NCBI GenBank assembly: GCA_024640925.1
Contig: JAHEEB010000287.1
Location: 1 to 6,131, forward strand
Source: Bacteroidota bacterium
GTDB taxonomy: Bacteria; Bacteroidota; Bacteroidia; Bacteroidales; UBA10428
Reading direction: 5' to 3'
DNA: 6,131 nt
The notes under the pieces were generated by a model. The model saw only the letters and a list, made by a program, of their open reading frames with translations. It was not told the DNA's origin and ran no database searches. The translations under genes were made by a program, and so were the position numbers. Position 1 is the first letter of the stretch, and every line of letters starts with the position of its first letter. Below, piece by piece: positions 1 through 5,826 of this stretch.

Positions 1-1010
1 ACATCGGCTAAATTGTCCATAGTATTGCCACCATAGACTATATAAGCACGTCCGGTATTTGAAGAATATCCCGATGCCCCGATTATAACATCGTCATAAC
101 CATCCTTGTTTACATCGCCTGCCTTACAAACACTATTACCCAATTTATCACCGCTGGTTTCCCCGGTAATGGTAACATCAGCCACATTGTCCATTGCACT
201 GCCGCCATAATAAATATAAGCACGGCCGGTATTAGTATTATAATAAAGTGCACCAACAATAACATCAGCATATCCATCGCCGTTTACATCACCTGCCGCA
301 CTGACAGTGCCAAATTTATCACCGCTTGTTTCCCCGGTGAAGGTAACATCAGCTATAGTGTCCATTGCGCTGCCACCGTAGAATATGTATGCACGGCCTG
401 TACTACCGGAATAGGCATTTGCTCCCACGATCACATCTGTGTAACCATCCTTGTTTACATCTCCGGCAGTTGCGACAGAACTACCAAAACAGTCACCTGT
501 TGTTTTCCCGCTAATGGTAATGTCGGCTACATTGTCCATGGCACTGCTTCCATAATAAATATATGCCCGGCCTGTATTGAATGAATATGAATTTGCTCCT
601 ACAATGACATCAGCATAACCGTCACCGTTCACATCGCCAGCCCCGGAAACCGGAATACCAAAATAGTTACCCGCAGCCTCACCGGTAAAGGTAACATCGG
701 CTATGTTGTCCATAGTGCTTCCGCCATAATAAATATAAGCGCAGCCTCTGTAGTCAGAATTCGCATAAGCTCCCACGATTACATCGGCGTAACCGTCTTT
801 GTTTACATCGCCGGCTGTTGAAACAGAACAACCAAATCTGTTACTACCAGCCTCCCCGGTGAGAGTTACATCTGCCACACTATCCATAGTGCTGCCTCCG
901 AAGTAAATGTATGCACGGCCGGCATCAGAATAATACCTGTATGCCCCTACTATAATATCGTCGTAACCATCGCCATTAACATCGCCAGCCGTGGCAACAG
1001 AACATCCAAA
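1..1010 (-). repeat. 174-bp tandem coding repeats (FG-GAP units R1-R6)
   Basis: The Met codon of the M-D-x-x-A-D motif falls at 887, 713, 539, 365, 194 and 20 (first base, minus strand), giving steps of 174, 174, 174, 171 and 174 bases. Units: R1 1010-837, R2 836-663, R3 662-489, R4 488-315, R5 314-144, R6 143 to the edge. R5 lacks one codon just after its Phe-Gly, in frame. The array is in frame throughout, so it is protein repetition rather than a non-coding satellite. DNA similarity between units is high enough to be seen by eye. Confidence 0.9.
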
Positions 1011-1127
1011 GTCAGATGTACCAGTGGTATTTTCTTCAATAAAACTCTGTATCAGGCTTTGTGCCTGAAAAGTCCGGCTAAACATTAAGAGTAAAGCCGT
1101 AAGGATAATTGGTAAAATTCTTTTCAT
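1..1127 (-). CDS. FG-GAP/VCBS repeat secreted protein (integrin-alpha-like propeller), C-terminus cut by window edge
   Basis: The reading frame is open from the ATG at 1127-1125 to the left edge: 375 whole codons and no stop, so the gene is 3'-truncated by the window. Residues 1-22 (MKRILPIIL... ending TFQA) form a Sec signal peptide with predicted cleavage before Gln23. From Phe40 the protein is a run of FG-GAP units of 58 residues. Each begins F-G-x-S-V-x-x-A-G, continues with a calcium-binding loop of the form D-V-N-[GK]-D-G-Y-x-D, then [IV]-[IV]-[VI]-G-A, G-R-A-Y-I-x-Y-G-G, and ends M-D-x-[IVL]-A-D-V-T. Six loops are visible. Units of this family fold as blades of a seven-bladed beta-propeller, as in integrin alpha chains, and often bind ligands or carbohydrate at the cell surface. 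A C-terminal T9SS or other anchoring domain would lie beyond the edge. The start lies 6 bases after the lipoprotein stop, so translational coupling is likely. Fold call is firm; ligand is unknown. Confidence 0.9.
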   Translation of the reverse strand, partial: MKRILPIILTALLLMFSRTFQAQSLIQSFIEENTTGTSDFGCSVATAGDVNGDGYDDIIVGAYRYYSDAGRAYIYFGGSTMDSVADVTLTGEAGSNRFGCSVSTAGDVNKDGYADVIVGAYANSDYRGCAYIYYGGSTMDNIADVTFTGEAAGNYFGIPVSGAGDVNGDGYADVIVGANSYSFNTGRAYIYYGSSAMDNVADITISGKTTGDCFGSSVATAGDVNKDGYTDVIVGANAYSGSTGRAYIFYGGSAMDTIADVTFTGETSGDKFGTVSAAGDVNGDGYADVIVGALYYNTNTGRAYIYYGGSAMDNVADVTITGETSGDKLGNSVCKAGDVNKDGYDDVIIGASGYSSNTGRAYIVYGGNTMDNLAD

Positions 1128-1133
1128 AATATG

Positions 1134-1937
1134 TTAGTTTATAGTTGTGTATGATATAACTTCCAGATAAGTATCAATTTTGGGTTTACCTGTAATACTG
1201 TCATTTTCTGTTGTCGACGGTCTGCTTTTCAGGCTCCATTCAAAGAGCAAATCCCTGGATTTGCTAAACAGCAATTTGCTTTTCATTACAATGGCATCGG
1301 ATACTATCAGGTTTTGGCCGCCAAACCCGACTGTGGCATCGGAACACAGGGTTAATGCATACAGGTATCCGCTTTCTTTTTTACCTTTCAGAGAAATTGA
1401 GGGCGTACCTAGTTGCTGTACAATGGTTTTCATTTTTGTTGTACCTGTAAATTGCCGGACAGTATGGTCCCAATCGGTTTTAACCGCAGATGAGGTGTCG
1501 TATGTAGCCGGCAGGGCAGGCAAAACTACCAACGGGTTGCTAAAAGCGGTAACATACGCGGTGTCGTTAACGGTATATCCCACAAGTTTAACGGAACCAT
1601 GGTCAAACGTATAATATTCTTCAATACAGGGCTGACCGCTGTGTTTTTTCACCGACTGTACATGCATGCCTGGAAACCATGATTTTGCTTTTTGACCGGG
1701 TGTGGAAAAAGTAATGGTGTCGTATTTACGGATAATGCTGTCGGGAAGTACGGGCAGAGTAATTAAATTGCCGGTTACTGAAAATTTTGTAGTATCTGTT
1801 ACTGCAAGTTCGTAATAAACGGCTAATACCTTTAGTCCGTTTTTGGGCCAGAGCAATGGTTTATTGCTGCATGCAACAACCGAATATAATGTTAATAATA
1901 AAAGATAAACAGGGATCTTTATTTTAATTTTTTGCAT
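1134..1937 (-). CDS. Putative lipoprotein of unknown function (267 aa)
   Basis: The ATG at 1937-1935 is preferred. It gives MQKIKIKIPVYLLLL followed by S-V-V-A-C, a clear type II signal peptide with lipobox V-V-A-C and lipidated Cys23. An upstream in-frame ATG at 1991 would add 18 polar residues before the hydrophobic core, which is unlike a signal peptide. After Cys23 come Ser-Asn-Lys. The acidic run known as a lipoprotein export signal in Bacteroidota is absent, so surface exposure is not supported, and a periplasm-facing location in the outer membrane is the simpler guess. The mature part is beta-rich in appearance, with two further Cys (104 and 198). Two similar segments, each with L-P-x-L-P followed by Y-D-T, lie near residues 57-74 and 134-148. 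I do not recognise a family. It follows the T9SS repeat protein by 70 bases and precedes the FG-GAP gene by 6, so all probably share a transcript. Lipoprotein call is firm; function is unknown. Confidence 0.85.
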   Translation of the reverse strand: MQKIKIKIPVYLLLLTLYSVVACSNKPLLWPKNGLKVLAVYYELAVTDTTKFSVTGNLITLPVLPDSIIRKYDTITFSTPGQKAKSWFPGMHVQSVKKHSGQPCIEEYYTFDHGSVKLVGYTVNDTAYVTAFSNPLVVLPALPATYDTSSAVKTDWDHTVRQFTGTTKMKTIVQQLGTPSISLKGKKESGYLYALTLCSDATVGFGGQNLIVSDAIVMKSKLLFSKSRDLLFEWSLKSRPSTTENDSITGKPKIDTYLEVISYTTIN

Positions 1938-2007
1938 GACATTTAATAGGTTTATATTATTTGTTTTGTTAGAAATTGGATGAGCGGGCATTGCATCGCA
2001 ATCATTA

Positions 2008-2247
2008 TTATTTTTTAATAAACCGGGAGGTATATGTACCCTGTCCGCCAGTAAGTTTTATAACATAAATGCCTGATTTTAAATTTCCCACATAAACATG
2101 ATTTTCGGTAATGGTTCCAGAGGACTGCAGTTTGCCGGTTATATCGACAATTGAGTATGAAGTATTGCCGTTTAGGCCTGATATTGAAAGGATATTATCA
2201 GCCGGGTTCGGGTAGATACTAATTAAATCCGTATTTGCAATACTATT
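2008..2247 (-). repeat. T9SS sorting-domain copy B (direct repeat with 3520-3759)
   Basis: This 240-base block, stop codon included, aligns without gaps to 3520-3759 at an offset of 1512 bases. Identical tracts include 2176-2205 with 3688-3717 (30 bases), 2222-2248 with 3734-3760 (27 bases) and 2063-2088 with 3575-3600 (26 bases). At protein level 64 of 79 residues match by hand count. It encodes the signal read by the T9SS machinery. Confidence 0.9.
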
Positions 2248-3492
2248 TTTGGAAGGATTTGATGGATCGGTTGTAGTTCCTGTTGACGTCCGGTAATAAT
2301 CCTGTATTTCTGCATTCAAAATCGGATTTGATCCAGATACGGAATATGTTTGCAGGGTATCGCTAGTTATGTTTCCATTCTTATCGTAAACAGCCATATA
2401 AGCTGTACTGTTGTTCCATATTCCATCCGTTGTATTCCATACTTGTTCTTTCTCTGAGCTCAGATTTCCGTCATCATCATAGGTATACAACTTTTGTTTT
2501 AAGTTTGTCCAAGTAGTATCTTCATAATATTGTCTTATGAAATTCAGAATCTTTCCGGATTTACTATAGGTATAGGTCCACAGCGTATCGTACACCCAGG
2601 TAAGTGTTTCAAATAAATAATTATATTGTTGCCTGTATAAAGTTTTGCTTGTTATATTATTTAAAATATCATAGGTATAAGCCAGGGAATCCATGTCATA
2701 AAATAAACTATCATCCGTATGATATAATTGAGTCAATTCACTTTCAATGTTCCCTTTTGCGTCGGTTTTGTAAAGTGATTGAGCAGAGTTTACCCATTGA
2801 TTTGAATCGGATATACTTTTCCATTCCTGGTACAGAGAATTTGTTAGAAACTGGTCGTTAAAGGTAAATAACTCCTGGTTGATATTTACCCAAACATTTT
2901 TGATAGTATCCCGGTATTGTTTTAAAGCACTTGTTTTTTCACCATACTTATTGTAAGTGTATGTGGAAAGCAAGTTATCTCTCCATTCATTCAAGGAGAA
3001 ATTGAAGTATTTTTCCTCGTAACTTATTAAGTTTTCATTACTATTGTATGTACTAATAAATTGCTTTTTGGTTTTCCAGTTTTCGGAATCTCTAAACATT
3101 GTTATCCTGTTAACTGTATTACCATTATCATCGTAGTATACAGAATCTAAAGTAACCGTTAATATTAGCGTGGTTGTGGGAATAAAAGTCTGTTCTTCAA
3201 TGGTTACTAAATTCAGTTTATCGTTATAAGAATATATTCTTTTATTTAATAAAAAACCTGGATTCCCATCATATATATTTAAATAAGTTATAGTACTGTC
3301 AAGCTGAAATATTTCGCTTTCAGAAGAACCGGTAACAACTTTCTTCGCAACCACTAAATTCATAACCGTGTTGTACAACTCCTTATCCGATAAATTTTCG
3401 GTGGTTTTTGTCTGATTAGAAACCAGCTGGCCTTTTTGTGCATGTGCATTAAAGAATACTGCTGAAAACAGAAGGAATAAAATCTTTCTCAT
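2008..3492 (-). CDS. Secreted YD/W-repeat protein with T9SS type A sorting domain (494 aa, paralogue B)
   Basis: Residues 1-18 (MRKILFLLFSAVFFNAHA) are a Sec signal peptide with Gln at +1. Residues about 87-385 hold ten units of roughly 31 residues. Each has an aromatic-x-aromatic-Asp/Asn anchor, best seen as Y-T-Y-D-D-D-G-N, at residues 90, 121, 150, 181, 212, 244, 275, 310, 339 and 370. A W-x-N or W-N-x(5)-W segment sits between anchors. A T/S/N/P-rich linker (about 402-415) leads to the C-terminal domain, residues 416-494, with I-Y-P-N-P-A-D-N, T-G-K-L, L-K-S-G-I-Y-V-I-K-L and a basic end R-F-I-K-K. This is the Por secretion tail (TIGR04183 type), which directs T9SS export across the outer membrane. 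The anchors recall RHS/YD repeats, but the period is longer and the Trp segment is extra. No catalytic motif was seen. Translation ends with three in-frame stops, TAA TAA TGA. Secretion route is firm; function is unknown. Confidence 0.92.
   Translation of the reverse strand: MRKILFLLFSAVFFNAHAQKGQLVSNQTKTTENLSDKELYNTVMNLVVAKKVVTGSSESEIFQLDSTITYLNIYDGNPGFLLNKRIYSYNDKLNLVTIEEQTFIPTTTLILTVTLDSVYYDDNGNTVNRITMFRDSENWKTKKQFISTYNSNENLISYEEKYFNFSLNEWRDNLLSTYTYNKYGEKTSALKQYRDTIKNVWVNINQELFTFNDQFLTNSLYQEWKSISDSNQWVNSAQSLYKTDAKGNIESELTQLYHTDDSLFYDMDSLAYTYDILNNITSKTLYRQQYNYLFETLTWVYDTLWTYTYSKSGKILNFIRQYYEDTTWTNLKQKLYTYDDDGNLSSEKEQVWNTTDGIWNNSTAYMAVYDKNGNITSDTLQTYSVSGSNPILNAEIQDYYRTSTGTTTDPSNPSKNSIANTDLISIYPNPADNILSISGLNGNTSYSIVDITGKLQSSGTITENHVYVGNLKSGIYVIKLTGGQGTYTSRFIKK
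2337..3234 (-). repeat. Ten ~31-residue YD/W repeats in paralogue B
   Basis: Anchor Asp/Asn/Ser residues lie at 90, 121, 150, 181, 212, 244, 275, 310, 339 and 370 of the protein, with steps 31, 29, 31, 31, 32, 31, 35, 29 and 31. Units are diverged, with little DNA identity between them. The best-kept are Y-T-Y-D-D-D-G-N-L (336-344), preceded by T-W-T-N, and A-V-Y-D-K-N-G-N-I, preceded by V-W-N...I-W-N-N. Boundaries are approximate. Confidence 0.75.
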
Positions 3493-3519
3493 TATTGAAA
3501 TTTTAAATTAAATCCATGA

Positions 3520-3759
3520 TTATTTTTTAATAAACCGTGAGGTATAATTACCCTGTCTGTTGGTTAGTTTTATGACATAAATGCCTGATTTTAAATTTCC
3601 GACATTTACCTGATTACTGGTAATTGTCCCATAGGATTGCAGTTTGCCGGTTAAATCAAATATGGAATAATCAACATCTTTGTCTAAGCCTGATATTGAA
3701 AGGATATTATCAGCCGGATTCGGGTAGATACGTATTAAATCCGTATTTGCAATACTATT
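3520..3759 (-). repeat. T9SS sorting-domain copy A (direct repeat with 2008-2247)
   Basis: This is the gap-free counterpart of the block at 2008-2247. It encodes residues 401-479 of paralogue A with I-R-I-Y-P-N-P-A-D-N, L-T-G-K-L and G-N-L-K-S-G-I-Y-V-I-K-L. Differences from copy B cluster at domain residues 26-30 (D-K-D-V-D against N-G-N-T-S), a likely surface loop between strands. Confidence 0.9.
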
Positions 3760-4959
3760 TATGGAAGGATCTGTCGGGTTTGTTGTACTTCCGGGATTTG
3801 ACCAGTAATAATAGGTTGCCAGACTGATATCCCAGCTATTGAGGCTGCTGTTCCAGTTCAAAACGGAGTCGCCGGTTTTATATCCCTCACTGTTGTAACT
3901 GTATTTCAACAGTGTTGAATTTTCCCAAACCTGACTTGATTTATTCCACAACTGATAGGTTTCAGTTAACTGTTTTCCTTCGGAATTAAATTCATATAGA
4001 TAACGGTCCCAGCTTACCCAGTGGTCTGTGGACCAGTATTGAAAAGTAACATTTAGCAGGTGTCCTTCGGAATCGTATGTATATAAATAATAATTGCTCC
4101 TTCTCCAATATGGATTAGAAGGGTCAGCAATATACCAGGTTTCACTCATATTGCTTAACATGTTTCCGACTGAGTCATACGTATTTGTATATTGATAGTG
4201 ATTAACCCACAAATTGTTGGTTGTATCATAATTTTGTTCTGTTAATACAAGCTGATTTCCCATTATATCGCATTGATAGGTTGTCCTGTTTACGGGAACC
4301 CACGATTGATTCACATAGTTTTCGGAATCGTATACTGCTATATATCCGCTTAAGTCGTAAGTATATCTTTGGCGGGAAAGCGTATCCCATATGGTATTAT
4401 TCACATTCCATGATGCTTTTACCTGTGTTAATATGTTACCTGCAGAGTCATAAGTATATATCTCACCGGTATTATTCAGCCAGTCTGATGAGGTGCTATT
4501 CCACTTCTGGTATGTATGTTCTGTCAGTTTCCGGTTGCTATTGTACACATATAAATTCTTATAATTATTTTTCCATTCATTTTGGGCAGATTTCCAGTAT
4601 TTGTATGTTTCAGAAGTAATATTACCAATGGTATCACCGATATAGAATATCTGAGTAACATTTACCCATTTATTACTATCAAAATTCCAACCCAGTTCTA
4701 AATCAACAGAAAGTTTATTTTCTGAATCGTATGAATAAGCATGTTTTGTGAGATTATACCATGAAAAAACATAATATTTTCGCACCGTACTGTCGAGAAC
4801 ATATGTATCGCTATCCGATTCTGATTTCCTTATTCCGGAAGCAGTTTGTAACTCGTTTAGTCGGGTTGTTTTTTCAGCAGGTTGAATTTTAGAAAAATTG
4901 TTTTGCGCTTGCACAGGAACAATTACCGAGGTAAAAAGAATGAATAAAAGTTTTTTCAT
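3520..4959 (-). CDS. Secreted YD/W-repeat protein with T9SS type A sorting domain (479 aa, paralogue A)
   Basis: Residues 1-18 (MKKLLFILFTSVIVPVQA) are a Sec signal peptide with Gln at +1. A short linker rich in charged and polar residues follows. Ten units of about 31 residues span roughly 75-376, with anchors of the type Y-T-Y-D-S-x-G-N at residues 78, 109, 140, 171, 202, 231, 262, 296, 325 and 356. Between them lie segments such as K-W-N-S-T-S-S-D-W-L-N-N, giving a regular alternation of Trp and Tyr. A Ser/Thr/Asn/Pro linker (387-400) precedes the T9SS sorting domain at 401-479, which ends R-F-I-K-K. Same length of sorting domain and same repeat number as the next gene, so the pair arose by duplication. 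It is the first gene of the apparent unit, 27 bases ahead of paralogue B. An A/G stretch (AAAGA) about 8 bases before the ATG is a weak ribosome site. Likely surface-attached or released; an adhesive role is an inference only. Confidence 0.92.
   Translation of the reverse strand: MKKLLFILFTSVIVPVQAQNNFSKIQPAEKTTRLNELQTASGIRKSESDSDTYVLDSTVRKYYVFSWYNLTKHAYSYDSENKLSVDLELGWNFDSNKWVNVTQIFYIGDTIGNITSETYKYWKSAQNEWKNNYKNLYVYNSNRKLTEHTYQKWNSTSSDWLNNTGEIYTYDSAGNILTQVKASWNVNNTIWDTLSRQRYTYDLSGYIAVYDSENYVNQSWVPVNRTTYQCDIMGNQLVLTEQNYDTTNNLWVNHYQYTNTYDSVGNMLSNMSETWYIADPSNPYWRRSNYYLYTYDSEGHLLNVTFQYWSTDHWVSWDRYLYEFNSEGKQLTETYQLWNKSSQVWENSTLLKYSYNSEGYKTGDSVLNWNSSLNSWDISLATYYYWSNPGSTTNPTDPSINSIANTDLIRIYPNPADNILSISGLDKDVDYSIFDLTGKLQSYGTITSNQVNVGNLKSGIYVIKLTNRQGNYTSRFIKK
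3820..4740 (-). repeat. Ten ~31-residue YD/W repeats in paralogue A
   Basis: Anchor Asp/Asn residues at 78, 109, 140, 171, 202, 231, 262, 296, 325 and 356 give steps of 31, 31, 31, 31, 29, 31, 34, 29 and 31. The last four steps nearly match those of paralogue B (31, 35, 29, 31), so the arrays are collinear there. A Trp pair seven residues apart precedes most anchors: 91/98, 122/129, 153/160, 184/191, 338/345 and 369/376. Boundaries are approximate. Confidence 0.8.
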
Positions 4960-5235
4960 ATAAATAATCTTTAGTTAATAATTACTAATAATAATTTTAT
5001 TTGTTCTTGATTGGAATCAATAATAAATGAGCAATAACAATAATTGTTTAAAATACATTTATTCTTTAAAGGTTTAGCAGTTTAACGATTTTTACAGCCA
5101 CAAGACCTATACTCTGCGTATTATTTTTCAGAATTGCCCAATTTTTTACCATATGTGAAGTTTTTCAGAAATTTTCGAATCATCAGTTGGAAAAACAGAT
5201 TTTGTTTTTTTTGTGCTTTTTAAACCCAGATTCCA

Positions 5236-5253
5236 TTACATTATAAAATGTAA
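5236..5253. repeat. 7-bp inverted repeat with 4-base spacer
   Basis: TTACATT and AATGTAA flank ATAA. On neither strand is it followed by a T-run long enough for a terminator. It could be a small protein-binding site or chance in A/T-rich DNA; there is no further support. Confidence 0.35.
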
Positions 5254-5466
5254 AACCAACTAGCTGACTTTGGGGATACAGCAGCAAAACCTATGCACAA
5301 AATGGAGAATTCCATCCCTGCCCAAATTCTGGTTGAAATGTAAAAATCATGGCGAAAAGAACCATTTGGTGATGCTGATCAAATCAACAATCCCGCATGG
5401 AACAACATTCGTTCAAAAATACATTTCCTGCATTCTATTTTTAATTTAACAGTATGGAAAAAATGA
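5254..5466 (+). pseudogene. Possible decayed coding remnant, unidentified
   Basis: Reading from 5254 on the plus strand, one frame gives N-Q-L-A-D-F-G-D-T-A-A-K-P-M and continues to a TAA at 5341-5343. It then resumes in the same frame with K-S-W-R-K-E-P-F-G-D-A-D-Q-I-N-N-P-A-W-N to a TGA at 5464-5466. Composition looks protein-like across the single internal stop. However, a second frame is also open from 5264 to 5449, and no ribosome site or family match is recognised. Further short protein-like pieces follow in other frames (for example 5540-5647). A broken gene, possibly a transposon relic, is one reading; chance is the other. Confidence 0.22.
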
Positions 5467-5672
5467 AAGTAGTAAATCCTAAATTGATTACAGATCGAAA
5501 AATTATTATTGGAGTTTACAAAAGATAAAACAAGGTTGATCATGGTATGTTGACAAAAAAGCAGCTAAAGGGGAAAAACCAACCAAAAATAGATTTTTTG
5601 AAATAAATTTCTACACATTTGACCTCTCTGTCATTAAACTCTGGGGTTGACTTAATCAGCAGACCCTTGTGG

Positions 5673-5786
5673 TGTCCAAAAAGTTGATATATAGCCACGA
5701 AAACTCTAAGACATAAAGGTATCACTAAGGTTAATGTCTTTTAAATAAGATCTTTGTGCCTTGGCGGCAAATTTACTTTTTGGACA
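5673..5786. mobile_element. Inverted-repeat element, possible MITE or insertion-sequence remnant
   Basis: TGTCCAAAAAGT at 5673-5684 is the exact reverse complement of ACTTTTTGGACA at 5775-5786, a 12-bp perfect inverted repeat 90 bases apart. Inside it, AAGACAT (5708-5714) pairs with ATGTCTT (5734-5740). The core begins GCCACGAA (5694-5701) and ends with a CTTTGTGCCTTGGCGGC stretch (5752-5768) whose complement has a similar opening. From memory, similar core sequences recur between genes in Bacteroidota, often mis-annotated as tiny proteins; I could not check this. There is no transposase gene within it and no clear target-site duplication. The inverted repeat is certain; its mobile nature is an inference. 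Confidence 0.45.
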
Positions 5787-5826
5787 GCCGCAATTAATCT
5801 CAAGAAGTCATTAAAAAAAATCAGAA

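Larger units (their letters stand above)
4960..5826. other. Intergenic region, no convincing gene
   Basis: This 867-base A/T-rich stretch separates the beta-barrel gene from the four-gene unit. The leader of the unit (about 4960-5100) should carry its promoter. The Bacteroidota -7 consensus TAnnTTTG is not present there in exact form; the nearest is TATTATTG at 5018-5025 (minus strand), one mismatch and without a well-spaced upstream TTTG, so I do not call it. Exact matches (TATTTTTG at 5414-5421 and 5584-5591, minus strand) lie over 450 bases from the first start and are probably chance in such DNA. The rest holds the small inverted repeats and possible decayed coding sequence listed separately. 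No strong G/C-rich terminator is seen for the beta-barrel gene. Confidence 0.6.

Noticed and set aside
300..320. Frameshift in the FG-GAP gene
   Set aside because: The change is a loss of exactly three bases; the frame from 1127 reaches the left edge without a stop.
1..1010. CRISPR array or non-coding satellite
   Set aside because: The 174-bp period is a multiple of three, the frame is open throughout, and each unit encodes a standard FG-GAP blade.
1180..1614. Plus-strand open frame of 144 codons
   Set aside because: It lies wholly inside the lipoprotein gene on the other strand, and its product has no signal or domain.
1938..1991. Upstream start for the lipoprotein at 1991
   Set aside because: It would put 18 polar residues ahead of the signal peptide core; the ATG at 1937 gives a normal lipoprotein signal.
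1990..2002. ATTGC-GAT-GCAAT inverted repeat after paralogue B as a terminator
   Set aside because: Five-bp arms with a three-base loop and no T-run on the minus strand; probably chance.
2604..2861. Plus-strand open frame of 85 codons
   Set aside because: Antisense to the repeat region of paralogue B; its Cys/Tyr-rich product reflects the complement of the Tyr/Asp/Asn codons.
3624..3827. Plus-strand open frame of 67 codons
   Set aside because: Antisense to the well-supported sorting domain and linker of paralogue A.
4221..4619. Plus-strand open frame of 132 codons
   Set aside because: Antisense to the YD/W repeats of paralogue A; its Ser/Tyr/Ile-rich product has no recognisable feature.
5191..5209. 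Hairpin AAAAACA/TGTTTTT followed by T-rich DNA as a terminator
   Set aside because: The stem is nearly all A-T and too weak, and no plus-strand gene ends just before it.
5540..5725. Minus-strand open frame of 61 codons starting M-I-P-L-C-L-R-V-F-V-A
   Set aside because: It starts inside the inverted-repeat element; L-C-L-R-V-F-V-A is the typical translation of that kind of non-coding core, and no ribosome site or homologue is recognised.
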